DNA of 50,588 nucleotides from JBEKIK01 sp050013075 (lineage in GTDB: Bacteria > Planctomycetota > Planctomycetia > Pirellulales > Thermoguttaceae): assembly GCA_050013075.1 (NCBI GenBank), contig JBEKFZ010000023.1, forward strand, positions 1-50,588, read 5' to 3'. A program made the translations under genes and the position numbers. Shown here piece after piece: positions 41,960 to 50,450 of this stretch. Each line of letters opens with the position of its first letter. The stretch's first letter is position 1. The notes under the pieces were generated by a model. It made no database searches. It had not been told where the DNA came from and saw only the letters and a list, made by a program, of their open reading frames with translations.

Positions 41960-42767
41960 TCCAGTAAAACTCGTCGAACACGTCAAGGACAACGACATTT
42001 TCGAGTTGCCGTTTCAGACGCATATACCCATCCCTCAGCCTTTCGAGGCGCTGGGATTGAAATTGCACCTGAGCAAGTTCATGGTGCTGGAACTGGTAGT
42101 GGCGGTGTTGATGCTTGTGGTTTTCATACCTTTGGCGCGGCGAATCAGAAATGGCGAAATATCTCGCGGCCGTTTTTCGAACATGTTCGAGGCCATGCTT
42201 TTGTTCGTTCGCGATAAAATGGTGCGGCCGGCCATCGGGCACGGCGCCGATCGCTTTTTGCCTTTTATTTGGACCTTGTTTTTCTTTATCCTCTTTTGCA
42301 ATCTGTTGGGACTGGTCCCATGGGCCGGCTCGCCGACGGGCGATTTCGCCGTCACCAGCGCGTTGGCTATTATTGCCTTCGGCACGGTAATCGGAGCGGG
42401 TATGAAGAAGTACGGAATGCTAAAATTCTGGACCGGTTTGTGTCCGCCCATGGATTTGCCATTTATATTAAAAATATTTCTGGTGCCCATGATTCTGTTT
42501 ATCGAGATATTCGGATTGTTTATAAAACACACGATATTGGCCGTACGTCTTTTGGCCAACATGTTCGCCGGGCATATAGTGCTGGCGGTGGTCGTGGCAT
42601 TTACCGCGGATTTTGCCGCCTCGATATTTTGGTACGGTGTAATGCCGGCCAGTGTGCTGGGCGGCGTGGCGCTGTGCATGTTGGAATTGTTAGTGGCCTT
42701 TATACAAGCCTATATTTTTGCCTTTTTAACCGCGTTGTTTATCGGAATGGCGGTCCATCAGCACTGA
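41952..42767 (+). CDS. atpB: ATP synthase Fo subunit a
   Basis: 271 residues, about six membrane helices. The stator subunit that forms the two half-channels for ions next to the c ring. The essential Arg lies in ILAVRLLANMFAGHIVLAVV (near residue 200). Length and ending (AYIFAFLTALFIGMAVHQH) fit the family. The start overlaps the preceding gene by 8 bases. Confidence 0.95.
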   Translation: MADPVKLVEHVKDNDIFELPFQTHIPIPQPFEALGLKLHLSKFMVLELVVAVLMLVVFIPLARRIRNGEISRGRFSNMFEAMLLFVRDKMVRPAIGHGADRFLPFIWTLFFFILFCNLLGLVPWAGSPTGDFAVTSALAIIAFGTVIGAGMKKYGMLKFWTGLCPPMDLPFILKIFLVPMILFIEIFGLFIKHTILAVRLLANMFAGHIVLAVVVAFTADFAASIFWYGVMPASVLGGVALCMLELLVAFIQAYIFAFLTALFIGMAVHQH

Positions 42768-42819
42768 CAGGATGCGGCCGCGGCGCCGAGAAAAACTTTT
42801 TTATAAGGAGATAAATCCA

Positions 42820-43131
42820 GTGAACAGGCTGACAAAAATTGCGTTGTTATGCGTCATCGTGTTGTTGACGACGGCCGCACCCGTTTGGGCGCAAGAAACC
42901 GGCGCTCCTAGAATAACCAATTTGAATATTCTGCAAGGGGCCGCGTTCGGCGCCGGTTTAGTGATTTTAGGGGCTGGATATGGAATCGGCAAAATCGGAT
43001 CCTGCGCGGTGGAGAACATGGCCCGGCAGCCGGAAGTGGCCGGCAACATTCAGACGGCGATGATTATTTCCGCCGCGCTTATAGAAGGGGCCACCTTCTT
43101 CGCCTTGATTGTTTGTATTGCAAAGCCTTGA
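42820..43131 (+). CDS. atpE: ATP synthase Fo subunit c with signal peptide
   Basis: 103 residues with a GTG start at 42820, chosen for AAGGAG at 42805-42810 with a 9-base spacing; longer readings start in a non-conserved stretch. An unusual N-terminal signal-like segment (about 1-25) precedes the two helices of subunit c. The loop ENMARQPE and the ion-carrying glutamate in AALIEGATFFALIV are present. The residues around it (Ile where Na-type rings have Gln, then EGAT rather than EST) point to protons, not sodium (inference). Likely processed before ring assembly. Confidence 0.93.
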   Translation: MNRLTKIALLCVIVLLTTAAPVWAQETGAPRITNLNILQGAAFGAGLVILGAGYGIGKIGSCAVENMARQPEVAGNIQTAMIISAALIEGATFFALIVCIAKP

Positions 43132-43185
43132 TTGTATGTATTGCAAAATAGATCGAAATGCCTCGAATTCTAAGACGCCGGTAAT

Positions 43186-43857
43186 ATGTTTATTCGAATT
43201 GTAGTCAGCTTGACGATCGGTCTTGCCCTGTTGGCGTTTTGCGTCCCGGCCTTGGCTGAAGACACGCAGCAGGCCGTCGGCAAGCCGGCGCATTCCGGCG
43301 AAACCGCGGCCGGCCAAGAGGAAGGCAATATCAATCCGATTCCCATGTCCTGGCAGCAGGTCAAAGGCGATCTTACGATCTGGACTGCCGTCGTGTTTCT
43401 GGTGCTCATGGTCATCCTCTGGAAATTCGCCTGGGGACCGTTGGCCGAAGGGCTCGACAAGCGGGAACAGCATATCGCCGATCAGATCTTCCAGGCCAAC
43501 GAGGCCAATCAAAAGGCCAAGGATTTGCTCTCCGATTATGAAAAAAAGCTGGCCGATTCGCAGGACGAGGTCCGCGCGATCCTGGAAAAAGGCCGCCGCG
43601 ACGCCGAAGAGGTCGGGCGCTCGATGATCGAAAAGGCCAAGGCCAACGCCAAGGCCGAAGGGGAGCGGATGCTCAAACAGATCGACGCCGCCACCGCCGG
43701 CGCGATCAAGGAATTGGCCGACCGCAGCGCGGCCCTGGCCGTCGAATTGGCCGGCAAAATTGTCCATGCCAGGCTTAATCCCAAGGATCACGCCAAGCTC
43801 ATCGAGCAGGCCGTGGCCGGATTCGCCGAGAGCAAAGGCGGGGCGAGTAGAAATTAA
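43186..43857 (+). CDS. atpF: ATP synthase Fo subunit b
   Basis: 223 residues. A signal-like N-terminus (residues 1-25, ending LAEDT) precedes a second hydrophobic helix (about 63-85, LTIWTAVVFLVLMVILWKFAWG) and a long charged coiled coil (about 95-190). This is the peripheral-stalk subunit, one copy only, with no b' gene. Signal peptides in front of Fo subunits occur in planctomycetes. The gene is separated from atpE by 54 bases. Confidence 0.94.
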   Translation: MFIRIVVSLTIGLALLAFCVPALAEDTQQAVGKPAHSGETAAGQEEGNINPIPMSWQQVKGDLTIWTAVVFLVLMVILWKFAWGPLAEGLDKREQHIADQIFQANEANQKAKDLLSDYEKKLADSQDEVRAILEKGRRDAEEVGRSMIEKAKANAKAEGERMLKQIDAATAGAIKELADRSAALAVELAGKIVHARLNPKDHAKLIEQAVAGFAESKGGASRN

Positions 43858-43865
43858 AAAAAAGA

Positions 43866-44056
43866 TGGTGGGCAGTGGAGGTTTTGTTTAGCCGCGACCG
43901 GGCACCGTGCGTAGCATGGTCGGGGAGCGGGAATTTGTTAGTTTAGCCGCGACCCGAAGGGGAGCGCGAATAAAACCTCCTGCCAAGAGATCGCTCGCCT
44001 CCGGCTCGCGGCTAAACTGTGAACTGTAAACTGAGAACCGATTGCTGAACGCTGAA
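43866..44056. repeat. repeats between atpF and atpH
   Basis: Three copies of a GTTTAGCCGCGAC / GCGGCTAAAC-type element (about 43885-44016) lead into a heptamer array, AACTGTG, AACTGTA, AACTGAG and AACCGAT, then TGCTGAA and CGCTGAA (44015-44056), which ends one base before the atpH ATG. Confidence 0.75.
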
Positions 44057-44057
44057 T

Positions 44058-44717
44058 ATGGCCGAATCCCGAGACGTTACCGCCGAACATGCCCGCAGCG
44101 CGGCCCGGATTGAGGCCGACGTGAGCGTCGAGCATATAGCCGAGGTTTACGCCCGGGCTTTTTTGGATGCGGCCGAAGCGGCAAGGCAAACCCAGGCCCT
44201 GCTGGCGGAATTCGACTCGCTTGTGGCCGACGTGCTCGACCGGTACCCCAAGTTCGAGGCGGTGATCTGCTCGACGATGATATCGCGCGAGGAGATCGCG
44301 GCCGTGTTGGACCGCGTGCTGGGCGGCCGGATATCGCCGCTAATGCTTAACTTTCTCAAGGTCCTGTCGCGGCACGGCCGGCTGGATTGTTTGCGGGTGA
44401 TTCATCGCCGCGCACATGCCTTGTACGACATACTTCAAAACCGCGTTAGAGTGCGATTGACCACAGCCGCGCCGTTGAGCACCGAATTGGCCAGCCGCAT
44501 CCGCATTGCCTTGCGCGGCAAACTCGAAGGCGAGCCGGTCCTGGAACTCCAGTCCGATCCCAAGCTGATCGGCGGAGCGGTGCTTCGCCTGGGCGACACC
44601 GTGTACGACGGCTCGATCGCCAACCAATTGCAAATTCTCCGTCAACAAATGATGGACAGGAGCGCCCATGAAATTCAAAGCCGACGAAATCGCTTCCGTA
44701 ATCCGGCAGGAAATTGA
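44058..44717 (+). CDS. atpH: ATP synthase F1 subunit delta
   Basis: 219 residues, longer than most delta/OSCP subunits, with an N-terminal extension (about 1-25) and the family pattern VEHIAEVYARAFLDAAEAARQTQALLAEF, then ICSTMISREEIAAVLDRVLG and FLKVLSRHGRLDCLRVIHRRAHALYD. It links the peripheral stalk to the F1 head. The last 50 bases overlap atpA in another frame. Confidence 0.9.
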   Translation: MAESRDVTAEHARSAARIEADVSVEHIAEVYARAFLDAAEAARQTQALLAEFDSLVADVLDRYPKFEAVICSTMISREEIAAVLDRVLGGRISPLMLNFLKVLSRHGRLDCLRVIHRRAHALYDILQNRVRVRLTTAAPLSTELASRIRIALRGKLEGEPVLELQSDPKLIGGAVLRLGDTVYDGSIANQLQILRQQMMDRSAHEIQSRRNRFRNPAGN

Positions 44718-46203
44718 GCAATTCGAATCCCGCATCGACGTCCGCGAAGTCGGCCGAGTGATCGAGGTGGGCGACGGCATCGCCCGGGTTTACGGCCTGT
44801 CCGGCGTGATGTCGGGCGAGATGGTCGAGTTTCCCGGCGGGATCATCGGATTGGCCTTCAACCTCGAAGAAAATTCCGTGGGCGTGATCATCCTCGGCGA
44901 TTACCTGAAAATCAGCGGCGGCGACGAAGTCCGCAGCACCGGGCGACTGCTCTCCGTGCCCGTGGGCGACGCCGTGCTGGGCCGCGTGATCGATCCGCTG
45001 GGCGGTCCGCTGGACGGCGGCGGGCCGATCGTATCCACCGAGCGCAGGCTGGTGGAATCCGACGCCCCGGGCGTTGCCGGACGCCAGCCGGTGAAGGTGC
45101 CGCTGCAAACCGGCATCAAGGCCATCGACTCGATGACACCCATCGGGCGCGGCCAGCGGGAACTGATTATCGGCGACCGGAAAACCGGCAAAACCGCCAT
45201 CTGTATCGACACCATCATCAATCAAAAAGATACGGGCGTAAAGTGCTTTTACATCGCCATAGGCCAGAAGGAATCGACCGTGGCCGGACTGATTGAGGTG
45301 CTGCGCAAGTACGGCGCGATGGACTACACCACGGTGATCGTGGCCGGGGCCAGCGATCCGGCGCCTCTGCAATATATTGCTCCTTACGCCGGGTGCGCGA
45401 TGGCCGAGTATTTCACTTACAAGGGCGGCGACACGCTGGTGATTTACGACGATCTATCGAAGCAGGCCCAAGCCTACCGGCAACTGTCGCTTTTGATGCG
45501 CCGCCCGCCCGGACGCGAGGCCTACCCGGGCGATATTTTCTATTGCCACAGCCGGCTTTTGGAACGCGCCGCCAAACTGAGCGACGAGTTGGGCGGCGGA
45601 TCACTTACGGCATTGCCCATCGTGGAAACGCTCGAGGGCGAGGTGTCGGCCTACATTCCCACCAATGTGATCTCCATCACCGATGGGCAGATTTACCTCC
45701 AGCCCGACCTGTTTTTCGCCGGACAGCGCCCGGCCATGAACGTGGGCATATCGGTGTCGCGCGTGGGCGGGGCGGCCCAGGTGCCGGCAATGAAAAAAGT
45801 GGCCAGCGGCCTGCGCCTAGATTTGGCCTCGTTCCGCGAACTCGAGGCCTTCGCACAGTTGGGCACCGATTTGGACCCCGCCACCCAGGCCCGGCTCGAC
45901 CGCGGCTATCACATGACCGAGTTGTTGAAGCAAGGTTTGTATCAGCCCATGCACGTAACCGATCAGGTGCTGAGCATTTACGCCGGCACCCGCGGCCACT
46001 TGGACAAAATCCCAGTAGGTGAAGTCCACGCTTGGGAACAAGGCTTTTTGCAGTTCTTCCGCGATGAAAGAGCGGATCTTTGGAAAAAGATCACCGACAC
46101 CCGCCAACTCGACGACGCCGGCATGGCCGCCGTGGACAAGGCCATAGCCGAATTCCAAAAACGCTACGCCGCGGAACATTCCAAGGCGACCGTAACCGTA
46201 TAA
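44668..46203 (+). CDS. atpA: ATP synthase F1 subunit alpha
   Basis: 511 residues, with the non-catalytic nucleotide site P-loop GDRKTGKTA (169-177) and the conserved IKAIDSMTPIGRGQRELI, MRRPPGREAYPGDIFYCHSRLLERAAKL and VGISVSRVGGAAQVPAMKKV. Length typical (about 503-511). It starts inside atpH and lies in a normal atpHAGDC order, but is followed by a repeat array rather than atpG directly. Confidence 0.97.
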   Translation: MKFKADEIASVIRQEIEQFESRIDVREVGRVIEVGDGIARVYGLSGVMSGEMVEFPGGIIGLAFNLEENSVGVIILGDYLKISGGDEVRSTGRLLSVPVGDAVLGRVIDPLGGPLDGGGPIVSTERRLVESDAPGVAGRQPVKVPLQTGIKAIDSMTPIGRGQRELIIGDRKTGKTAICIDTIINQKDTGVKCFYIAIGQKESTVAGLIEVLRKYGAMDYTTVIVAGASDPAPLQYIAPYAGCAMAEYFTYKGGDTLVIYDDLSKQAQAYRQLSLLMRRPPGREAYPGDIFYCHSRLLERAAKLSDELGGGSLTALPIVETLEGEVSAYIPTNVISITDGQIYLQPDLFFAGQRPAMNVGISVSRVGGAAQVPAMKKVASGLRLDLASFRELEAFAQLGTDLDPATQARLDRGYHMTELLKQGLYQPMHVTDQVLSIYAGTRGHLDKIPVGEVHAWEQGFLQFFRDERADLWKKITDTRQLDDAGMAAVDKAIAEFQKRYAAEHSKATVTV

Positions 46204-46210
46204 TCAAGAT

Positions 46211-46280
46211 TGCAAAATGCAAAATGCAAAATGCAAAATGCCGAAAAACTGATAACTGTAAACTGACAACTGTAAACTCC
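46211..46280. repeat. heptamer array between atpA and atpG
   Basis: TGCAAAA four times, then TGCCGAA, AAACTGA, TAACTGT, AAACTGA, CAACTGT and AAACTCC: ten units in one 7-base phase, although the unit sequence changes halfway. It ends 4 bases before the atpG ATG. Confidence 0.8.
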
Positions 46281-46284
46281 ACTA

Positions 46285-47166
46285 ATGGCCAAAGCCAAAA
46301 CTTTTGATAAACGCCGCAAGTCGATCAAGAACATCCGCAAAATCACGCGGACCATGGAGTTGATTTCCACCGCGCGGTTTAAGCGGACGATGGATCGGGC
46401 CGTTGCCGCAACGGCTTATACCAAGCGGATCACAAAATTGGTCGGCCATCTTGTCCGCGCCGGCTTGGAAATGTCGCATCCGCTCCTGGCGTCGCGCCCG
46501 GAAACAAAAAATGCAATCTTGCTGGTGCTTACGGCCAACCGGGGGCTGTGCGGCGGGTATAACGCCGGGGTGCTGCGATTGGCCAACGCGCGATTGAAAG
46601 AACTGCGGCAGCAGGCTCGCCAAGTGCGATTGGAAGTGTCGGGCAAGCGCGGCGTTTCGTATTTTCGCTTTCGCGGAATCCAGCCGGACCAGCGCTTCAC
46701 GCATTTTGAGGACAAACCGGCGTTCCAGGAAGTCGACGTCCTTGCCCGGCGGTATTTGGAGGATTTTCAGGCGGGCATACTCGACCGGCTCGACGTGGCA
46801 TACGCGAAATTCGAGAGTGCCAGCCGCCAGTTCGCCCTGATCGAAACGCTCTTGCCGATCGCCCAATTGGAAGGCGCGGACGAGGAAGAGCCTCGGTTGG
46901 CGGAAACGCAATACGAATTTCTTCCCTCGGCCGAAAGCATTTTGGACGAGGTCGTGCCGGCGAGTTTCAAGGCTAAATTGTTTAAATGTTTTCTTGATGC
47001 CGCGGCAAGCGAACAGATCGCCCGCATGACGGCCATGAAAGCAGCCACGGAAAATGCCGACTCGATGATCGCCAATTTGTCGATGGCCTACAACCGCGCC
47101 CGGCAAGGACAGATTACCGGCGAACTGCTGGAAATCATCGGCGGGGCGGAGGCATTGGAAAAATAA
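46285..47166 (+). CDS. atpG: ATP synthase F1 subunit gamma
   Basis: 293 residues of the central rotor. N-terminal RRKSIKNIRKITRTMELISTARFKR and C-terminal SEQIARMTAMKAATENADSMIANLSMAYNRARQGQITGELLEIIGGAEAL are diagnostic. The middle (residues about 80-200) is more divergent. The ATG at 46285 has no strong Shine-Dalgarno sequence and follows a heptamer array. Confidence 0.95.
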   Translation: MAKAKTFDKRRKSIKNIRKITRTMELISTARFKRTMDRAVAATAYTKRITKLVGHLVRAGLEMSHPLLASRPETKNAILLVLTANRGLCGGYNAGVLRLANARLKELRQQARQVRLEVSGKRGVSYFRFRGIQPDQRFTHFEDKPAFQEVDVLARRYLEDFQAGILDRLDVAYAKFESASRQFALIETLLPIAQLEGADEEEPRLAETQYEFLPSAESILDEVVPASFKAKLFKCFLDAAASEQIARMTAMKAATENADSMIANLSMAYNRARQGQITGELLEIIGGAEALEK

Positions 47167-47202
47167 TAAAAATTACAGAATAAAAAAGTACCACCATTAT
47201 TT

Positions 47203-47285
47203 TATCACGAAAACACGAAATAAAGAAAAAACGAAATTAAGTTATTTTGATCTTTTCGTGATTTCGCTATTTCGTGTTTTCGTGG
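47203..47285. repeat. inverted octamer arrays between atpG and atpD
   Basis: CACGAAAA-type units (47203-47240) on one side and TTTTCGTG / ATTTCGTG-type units (about 47252-47284) on the other are inverted copies with an 8-base period. Together they form an imperfect hairpin of the inter-gene region. Confidence 0.65.
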
Positions 47286-47324
47286 TGAAAATGTAATCCA
47301 ATACTCAATACAGTTTATAACGCC

Positions 47325-48782
47325 ATGCCCACAGCCACAGCCCCCAAACCCGCCCAGAAAAAGAACGTCGGCCGCATAAGCCAGGTCATCGGCTCGACCT
47401 TCGACGTCGAGTTTCCCGAAAAACAATTGCCGCCCATATACAATGCCGTCAAAGTCGAGAGCGATCAAAAGGGTATCAAGCTCGATTTGACCGGCGAAGT
47501 GCAGCAGCACCTCGGCGGCGGGCGGGTCCGTTGCGTGGCACTGGCCAGCACCGACGGCATGGTCCGGGGCATGCAGTGCATCGATACCGGCTCGTGCGTG
47601 CGCGTGCCGGTAGGCAAGGCCATGCTGGGACGGGTGTTCAATCTGATCGGCGAACCGATCGACGGCCTCGGGCCCGTAAAGGCCGACGACTACTGGCCGA
47701 TCCACCGCGATTCGCCGCCTTTGACCGACCTGTTGACCGAGACCGAGGTGTTCGAAACGGGGATCAAGGTGATCGATCTTTTAACGCCCTTCGTGCGCGG
47801 CGGAAAGGCCGGATTGTTCGGCGGGGCCGGATTGGGCAAAACCGTGATCCTCACCGAGTTGATCGCGCGGATCGCCACGGCCCACGGCGGTTTTTCCGTG
47901 TTTGCCGGCGTGGGCGAACGGACCCGCGAAGGCAACGACCTGTGGCTGGAAATGCGGCACGCCAAAATCGGCGACACCGGGCGCAACGTACTATCGCAGA
48001 CGTGCATGGTCTTCGGCCAGATGAACGAACCGCCGGGCGCGCGGTTGCGCGTGGCCCTTTCGGCCCTGACCATGGCCGAATACTTCCGCGACACGGCCGG
48101 TGCCGACGTGCTGTTGTTCATCGACAACATCTTCCGTTTTTCGCAGGCCGGCAGCGAGGTGTCCGCGCTTTTGGGGCGGATGCCCTCGGCCGTGGGTTAC
48201 CAGCCCACGCTGGCCACCGAGATGGGCCAGTTGCAGGAGCGGATCGCCTCGACCAACAAGGGGGCGATAACCTCGGTGCAGGCGGTGTACGTGCCGGCCG
48301 ACGATCCGACCGATCCGGCCCCGGCCACGGCCTTTGCCCAACTCGACGCATTCATCTACCTGGAACGGGCGATCAGCGAAAAGGGCATCTATCCGGCCGT
48401 GGATCCGCTGGCGTCGTCCAGCCGGATTTTGGATCCGCAATATCTGGGCCAGCGGCATTACGACTGCGCACGCCGGGTGCAAATGACTTTGCAGCGCTAC
48501 CGCGAACTGCAAGACATCATCGCCATCCTCGGCGTGGACGAACTGAACGAGGCCGACAAACTCGTGGTGCACCGCGCCCGGCGCATCGAACGATTCCTAT
48601 CGCAGCCGTTTTTGGTGGCCGAGGTGTTTACCGGCAAGCCGGGCGAAATCACCCCCCTGGCCGATACGATTCGCAGCTTCGAGGAGATCTGCGACGGCAA
48701 GTGGGACCACCTGCCCGAGCAAGCCTTTATGTACGTCGGTCCCATCGAACAGGCCGAGGAACAAGCGAAGAAAATGCAATAG
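47325..48782 (+). CDS. atpD: ATP synthase F1 subunit beta
   Basis: 485 residues, the catalytic F1 subunit. P-loop FGGAGLGKTV (165-174; Leu where most have Val), the catalytic Glu in GERTREGNDLW, the Walker B LLFIDNIFRFSQAGSEVSALLGRMPSAVGYQPTL and the C-terminal EVFTGKPG region are intact. It is longer than usual at the N-terminus. The stop at 48780-48782 runs into a heptamer array. Confidence 0.97.
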   Translation: MPTATAPKPAQKKNVGRISQVIGSTFDVEFPEKQLPPIYNAVKVESDQKGIKLDLTGEVQQHLGGGRVRCVALASTDGMVRGMQCIDTGSCVRVPVGKAMLGRVFNLIGEPIDGLGPVKADDYWPIHRDSPPLTDLLTETEVFETGIKVIDLLTPFVRGGKAGLFGGAGLGKTVILTELIARIATAHGGFSVFAGVGERTREGNDLWLEMRHAKIGDTGRNVLSQTCMVFGQMNEPPGARLRVALSALTMAEYFRDTAGADVLLFIDNIFRFSQAGSEVSALLGRMPSAVGYQPTLATEMGQLQERIASTNKGAITSVQAVYVPADDPTDPAPATAFAQLDAFIYLERAISEKGIYPAVDPLASSSRILDPQYLGQRHYDCARRVQMTLQRYRELQDIIAILGVDELNEADKLVVHRARRIERFLSQPFLVAEVFTGKPGEITPLADTIRSFEEICDGKWDHLPEQAFMYVGPIEQAEEQAKKMQ

Positions 48783-48949
48783 GGATTAGTGATTGGGGAT
48801 TAGGGATTGGGGAATAAAAAAAGGGGTGGGCAGTTTACTGCCCACTGGCGTGAGATATTGATTATGGTGAGTTTCACGCACCCTACAAAAATTCACAACC
48901 TCTCCGTACTCAAAACTCAGAACTGAAAACTGTAAACTGTAAACCAAGA
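48782..48949. repeat. heptamer arrays and hairpin between atpD and atpC
   Basis: GGGATTA, GTGATTG, GGGATTA, GGGATTG and GGGAATA at 48782-48816 are followed by a hairpin (AGGGGTGGGCAGT / ACTGCCCAC) at 48822-48845. A second array, ACTCAAA, ACTCAGA, ACTGAAA, ACTGTAA, ACTGTAA and ACCAAGA, lies at 48908-48949, ending 6 bases before atpC. Confidence 0.8.
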
Positions 48950-48955
48950 ACATAC

Positions 48956-49351
48956 ATGTCTCTCCAGTGCATAATTGTGACTCCCGAACGCACCGTGCTC
49001 GAGCGGCCGGCCAATTTCGTGGTCGTGACGCTGTTCGACGGCGAGATCGGCGTATGGCCCCGCCGGGCGCCGTTCATCGGCCGGTTGGGCTACGGCGAAA
49101 TGCGGGTCACATTGGACGATAATACCGACCGGTACTACGTCGAGGGCGGATTTATCGAAGTGCTTGAAGACGCGGTTACGGTGCTTACCGCTCGGGCGGT
49201 ATTGGCGTCCGAAATAGACGAAGCAGTGGCCCTGGAACAACTCATCTCCGCCCGGGCCAAGCCGGCCGATACGCCCGAACTGATGGCCATCCGCGATCGC
49301 GCCGTGATGCAAAGCCGCGCCCAATTGCATGCCGCCCGGCGGGCGAAATAA
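48956..49351 (+). CDS. atpC: ATP synthase F1 subunit epsilon
   Basis: 131 residues: the N-terminal beta sandwich (CIIVTPERTVLERPANFVVVTLFDGEIGVWPRRAPFIGRLGYGEMRV) is clear, with VEGGFIEVLEDAVTVLTARA as family end of that domain. The C-terminal helical part is short. It binds gamma and the c ring and can limit ATP hydrolysis. Last gene of the operon. Confidence 0.94.
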   Translation: MSLQCIIVTPERTVLERPANFVVVTLFDGEIGVWPRRAPFIGRLGYGEMRVTLDDNTDRYYVEGGFIEVLEDAVTVLTARAVLASEIDEAVALEQLISARAKPADTPELMAIRDRAVMQSRAQLHAARRAK

Positions 49352-49372
49352 AAAACAAGGATGCAGGACGAA

Positions 49373-49524
49373 GTGGACGGTGGGCAGTGGGCGGTGGACA
49401 GTGAGGGCCGGGCAATTTATTGCCCGGTTTAGAAGGATAAAACCGCTTGCGGTTTCGCAATGGGTATACTCCGTGCGATCATGCAATAGCGAACTCGCTC
49501 CCGGAGCAAGCTCCGGGGCTAAAC
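49373..49524. repeat. heptamer array, terminator-like hairpin and CCGG element after atpC
   Basis: GTGGACG, GTGGGCA, GTGGGCG, GTGGACA and GTGAGGG at 49373-49407 are followed by the hairpin at 49408-49427, an AACCGCTTGCGGTT hairpin (49437-49458, exact reverse complement of 9767-9788) and CCCGGAGCAAGCTCCGGGG with CTAAAC (49499-49524). Confidence 0.7.
49408..49430 (+). terminator. terminator-like hairpin after the atp operon
   Basis: CCGGGCAA-TTTA-TTGCCCGG with TTT after it, 57 bases downstream of the atpC stop. The T run is short, so this is tentative. Confidence 0.5.
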
Positions 49525-49537
49525 GACGAGGTGAAAC

Positions 49538-50080
49538 ATGCGTCGGCCGACCAGCGTCACGGTATTGGGAATACTGAACGTCGTATTTGCCGCCTGGGGA
49601 TTGATGGGCATTGCGTTTTACATCGCGATGATGTTTATGCCGCCGGCATTAAACGCGAAAAATCCGGTGTTGGATTTGATGCGGCAGAATGCGGGGTATG
49701 CGATGTATGCAAACATATCAATGGTCTTGGGCGGCGTGCTGACGCTTGTGCTTTGTTTGGCCGGCATCGGGTTGCTCATGCTTCGGCCTTGGGGGCGATT
49801 GCTCTCGATAGCCTACGCGGTCTTTGCGATTATCAGCGTGATCGTCAACACGGCGGTTAATTATTATTTCCTGCTCGCGCCGATGATGGACAAACAGGCC
49901 GCGCTGCCGCCCGGCCCGGAAAAAATGGCGGCGATGGGGGGAATAATGGGCATGGTCCTCGGCACGTGTGTAGGTCCCGTCTATCCCGTCGTGCTGTTGG
50001 TTTTTATGTACCGTGCCAATGTCAGGGCGGCATTCCGTACACCGAATTCAGCCGATCAGATCCGCCGTGTGTCGTACTAA
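49538..50080 (+). CDS. small integral membrane protein of unknown function
   Basis: 180 residues starting at the ATG at 49538, 4-5 bases after GAGGTG. Four membrane helices (about 9-31, 58-78, 82-106, 128-155) alternate with short loops. Repeats of Met/Gly/Ala are noticeable. No known motif. The end overlaps the convergent PIN gene by 33 bases. Confidence 0.75.
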   Translation: MRRPTSVTVLGILNVVFAAWGLMGIAFYIAMMFMPPALNAKNPVLDLMRQNAGYAMYANISMVLGGVLTLVLCLAGIGLLMLRPWGRLLSIAYAVFAIISVIVNTAVNYYFLLAPMMDKQAALPPGPEKMAAMGGIMGMVLGTCVGPVYPVVLLVFMYRANVRAAFRTPNSADQIRRVSY

Positions 50081-50446
50081 TATGTCGGAAAGATTATCGA
50101 AATCGCGATCTTCGGTCCAAAGCGGACAACCAAGACATAAAGTCAATGCAAGGATGGGTATGTCTTTGGCATCTCGACCGCCAATCAAGTCGTTTGCTCT
50201 TTTGATGTGCGCGTCATATTCGTTTGCTTGGCAAACGGTAATCGACAATAATTGAAATTCCCGGTATAATTCTTCTTCCGGTCGATCCAATCTTTTGGCA
50301 AGATTTGGAAGATATTTTTCGACTTCAAAGAGTGTGTGCTGGGTGGAAAAGAAGAGGAATTTATGTGAAAAGAGCAGTTCACGAGCCGTATCGCCCAACA
50401 ATGCAGAGATGATGGGATTTGCGTCGATAACCAATGGTTCGGCCAA
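50048..50446 (-). CDS. PIN-domain toxin with TTG start
   Basis: 132 residues. Acidic residues typical of PIN nucleases are seen: Asp8 in VIDANP, Glu41 in TLFEVEKYL, Asp in GGRDAKDIPILALTLCLGCPLWTEDRDFD. The start is TTG (complement at 50444-50446), because an in-frame TGA lies five codons upstream. The stop codon of the partner gene just upstream is 4 bases before this start. Overlaps the membrane protein gene tail to tail. Confidence 0.8.
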   Translation of the reverse strand: MAEPLVIDANPIISALLGDTARELLFSHKFLFFSTQHTLFEVEKYLPNLAKRLDRPEEELYREFQLLSITVCQANEYDAHIKRANDLIGGRDAKDIPILALTLCLGCPLWTEDRDFDNLSDILVRHTADLIG

Positions 50447-50450
50447 GATG

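Noticed and set aside
46211..46280. CRISPR-like repeat array
   Set aside because: Units are 7 bases without spacers and no cas gene is near; a simple tandem array.
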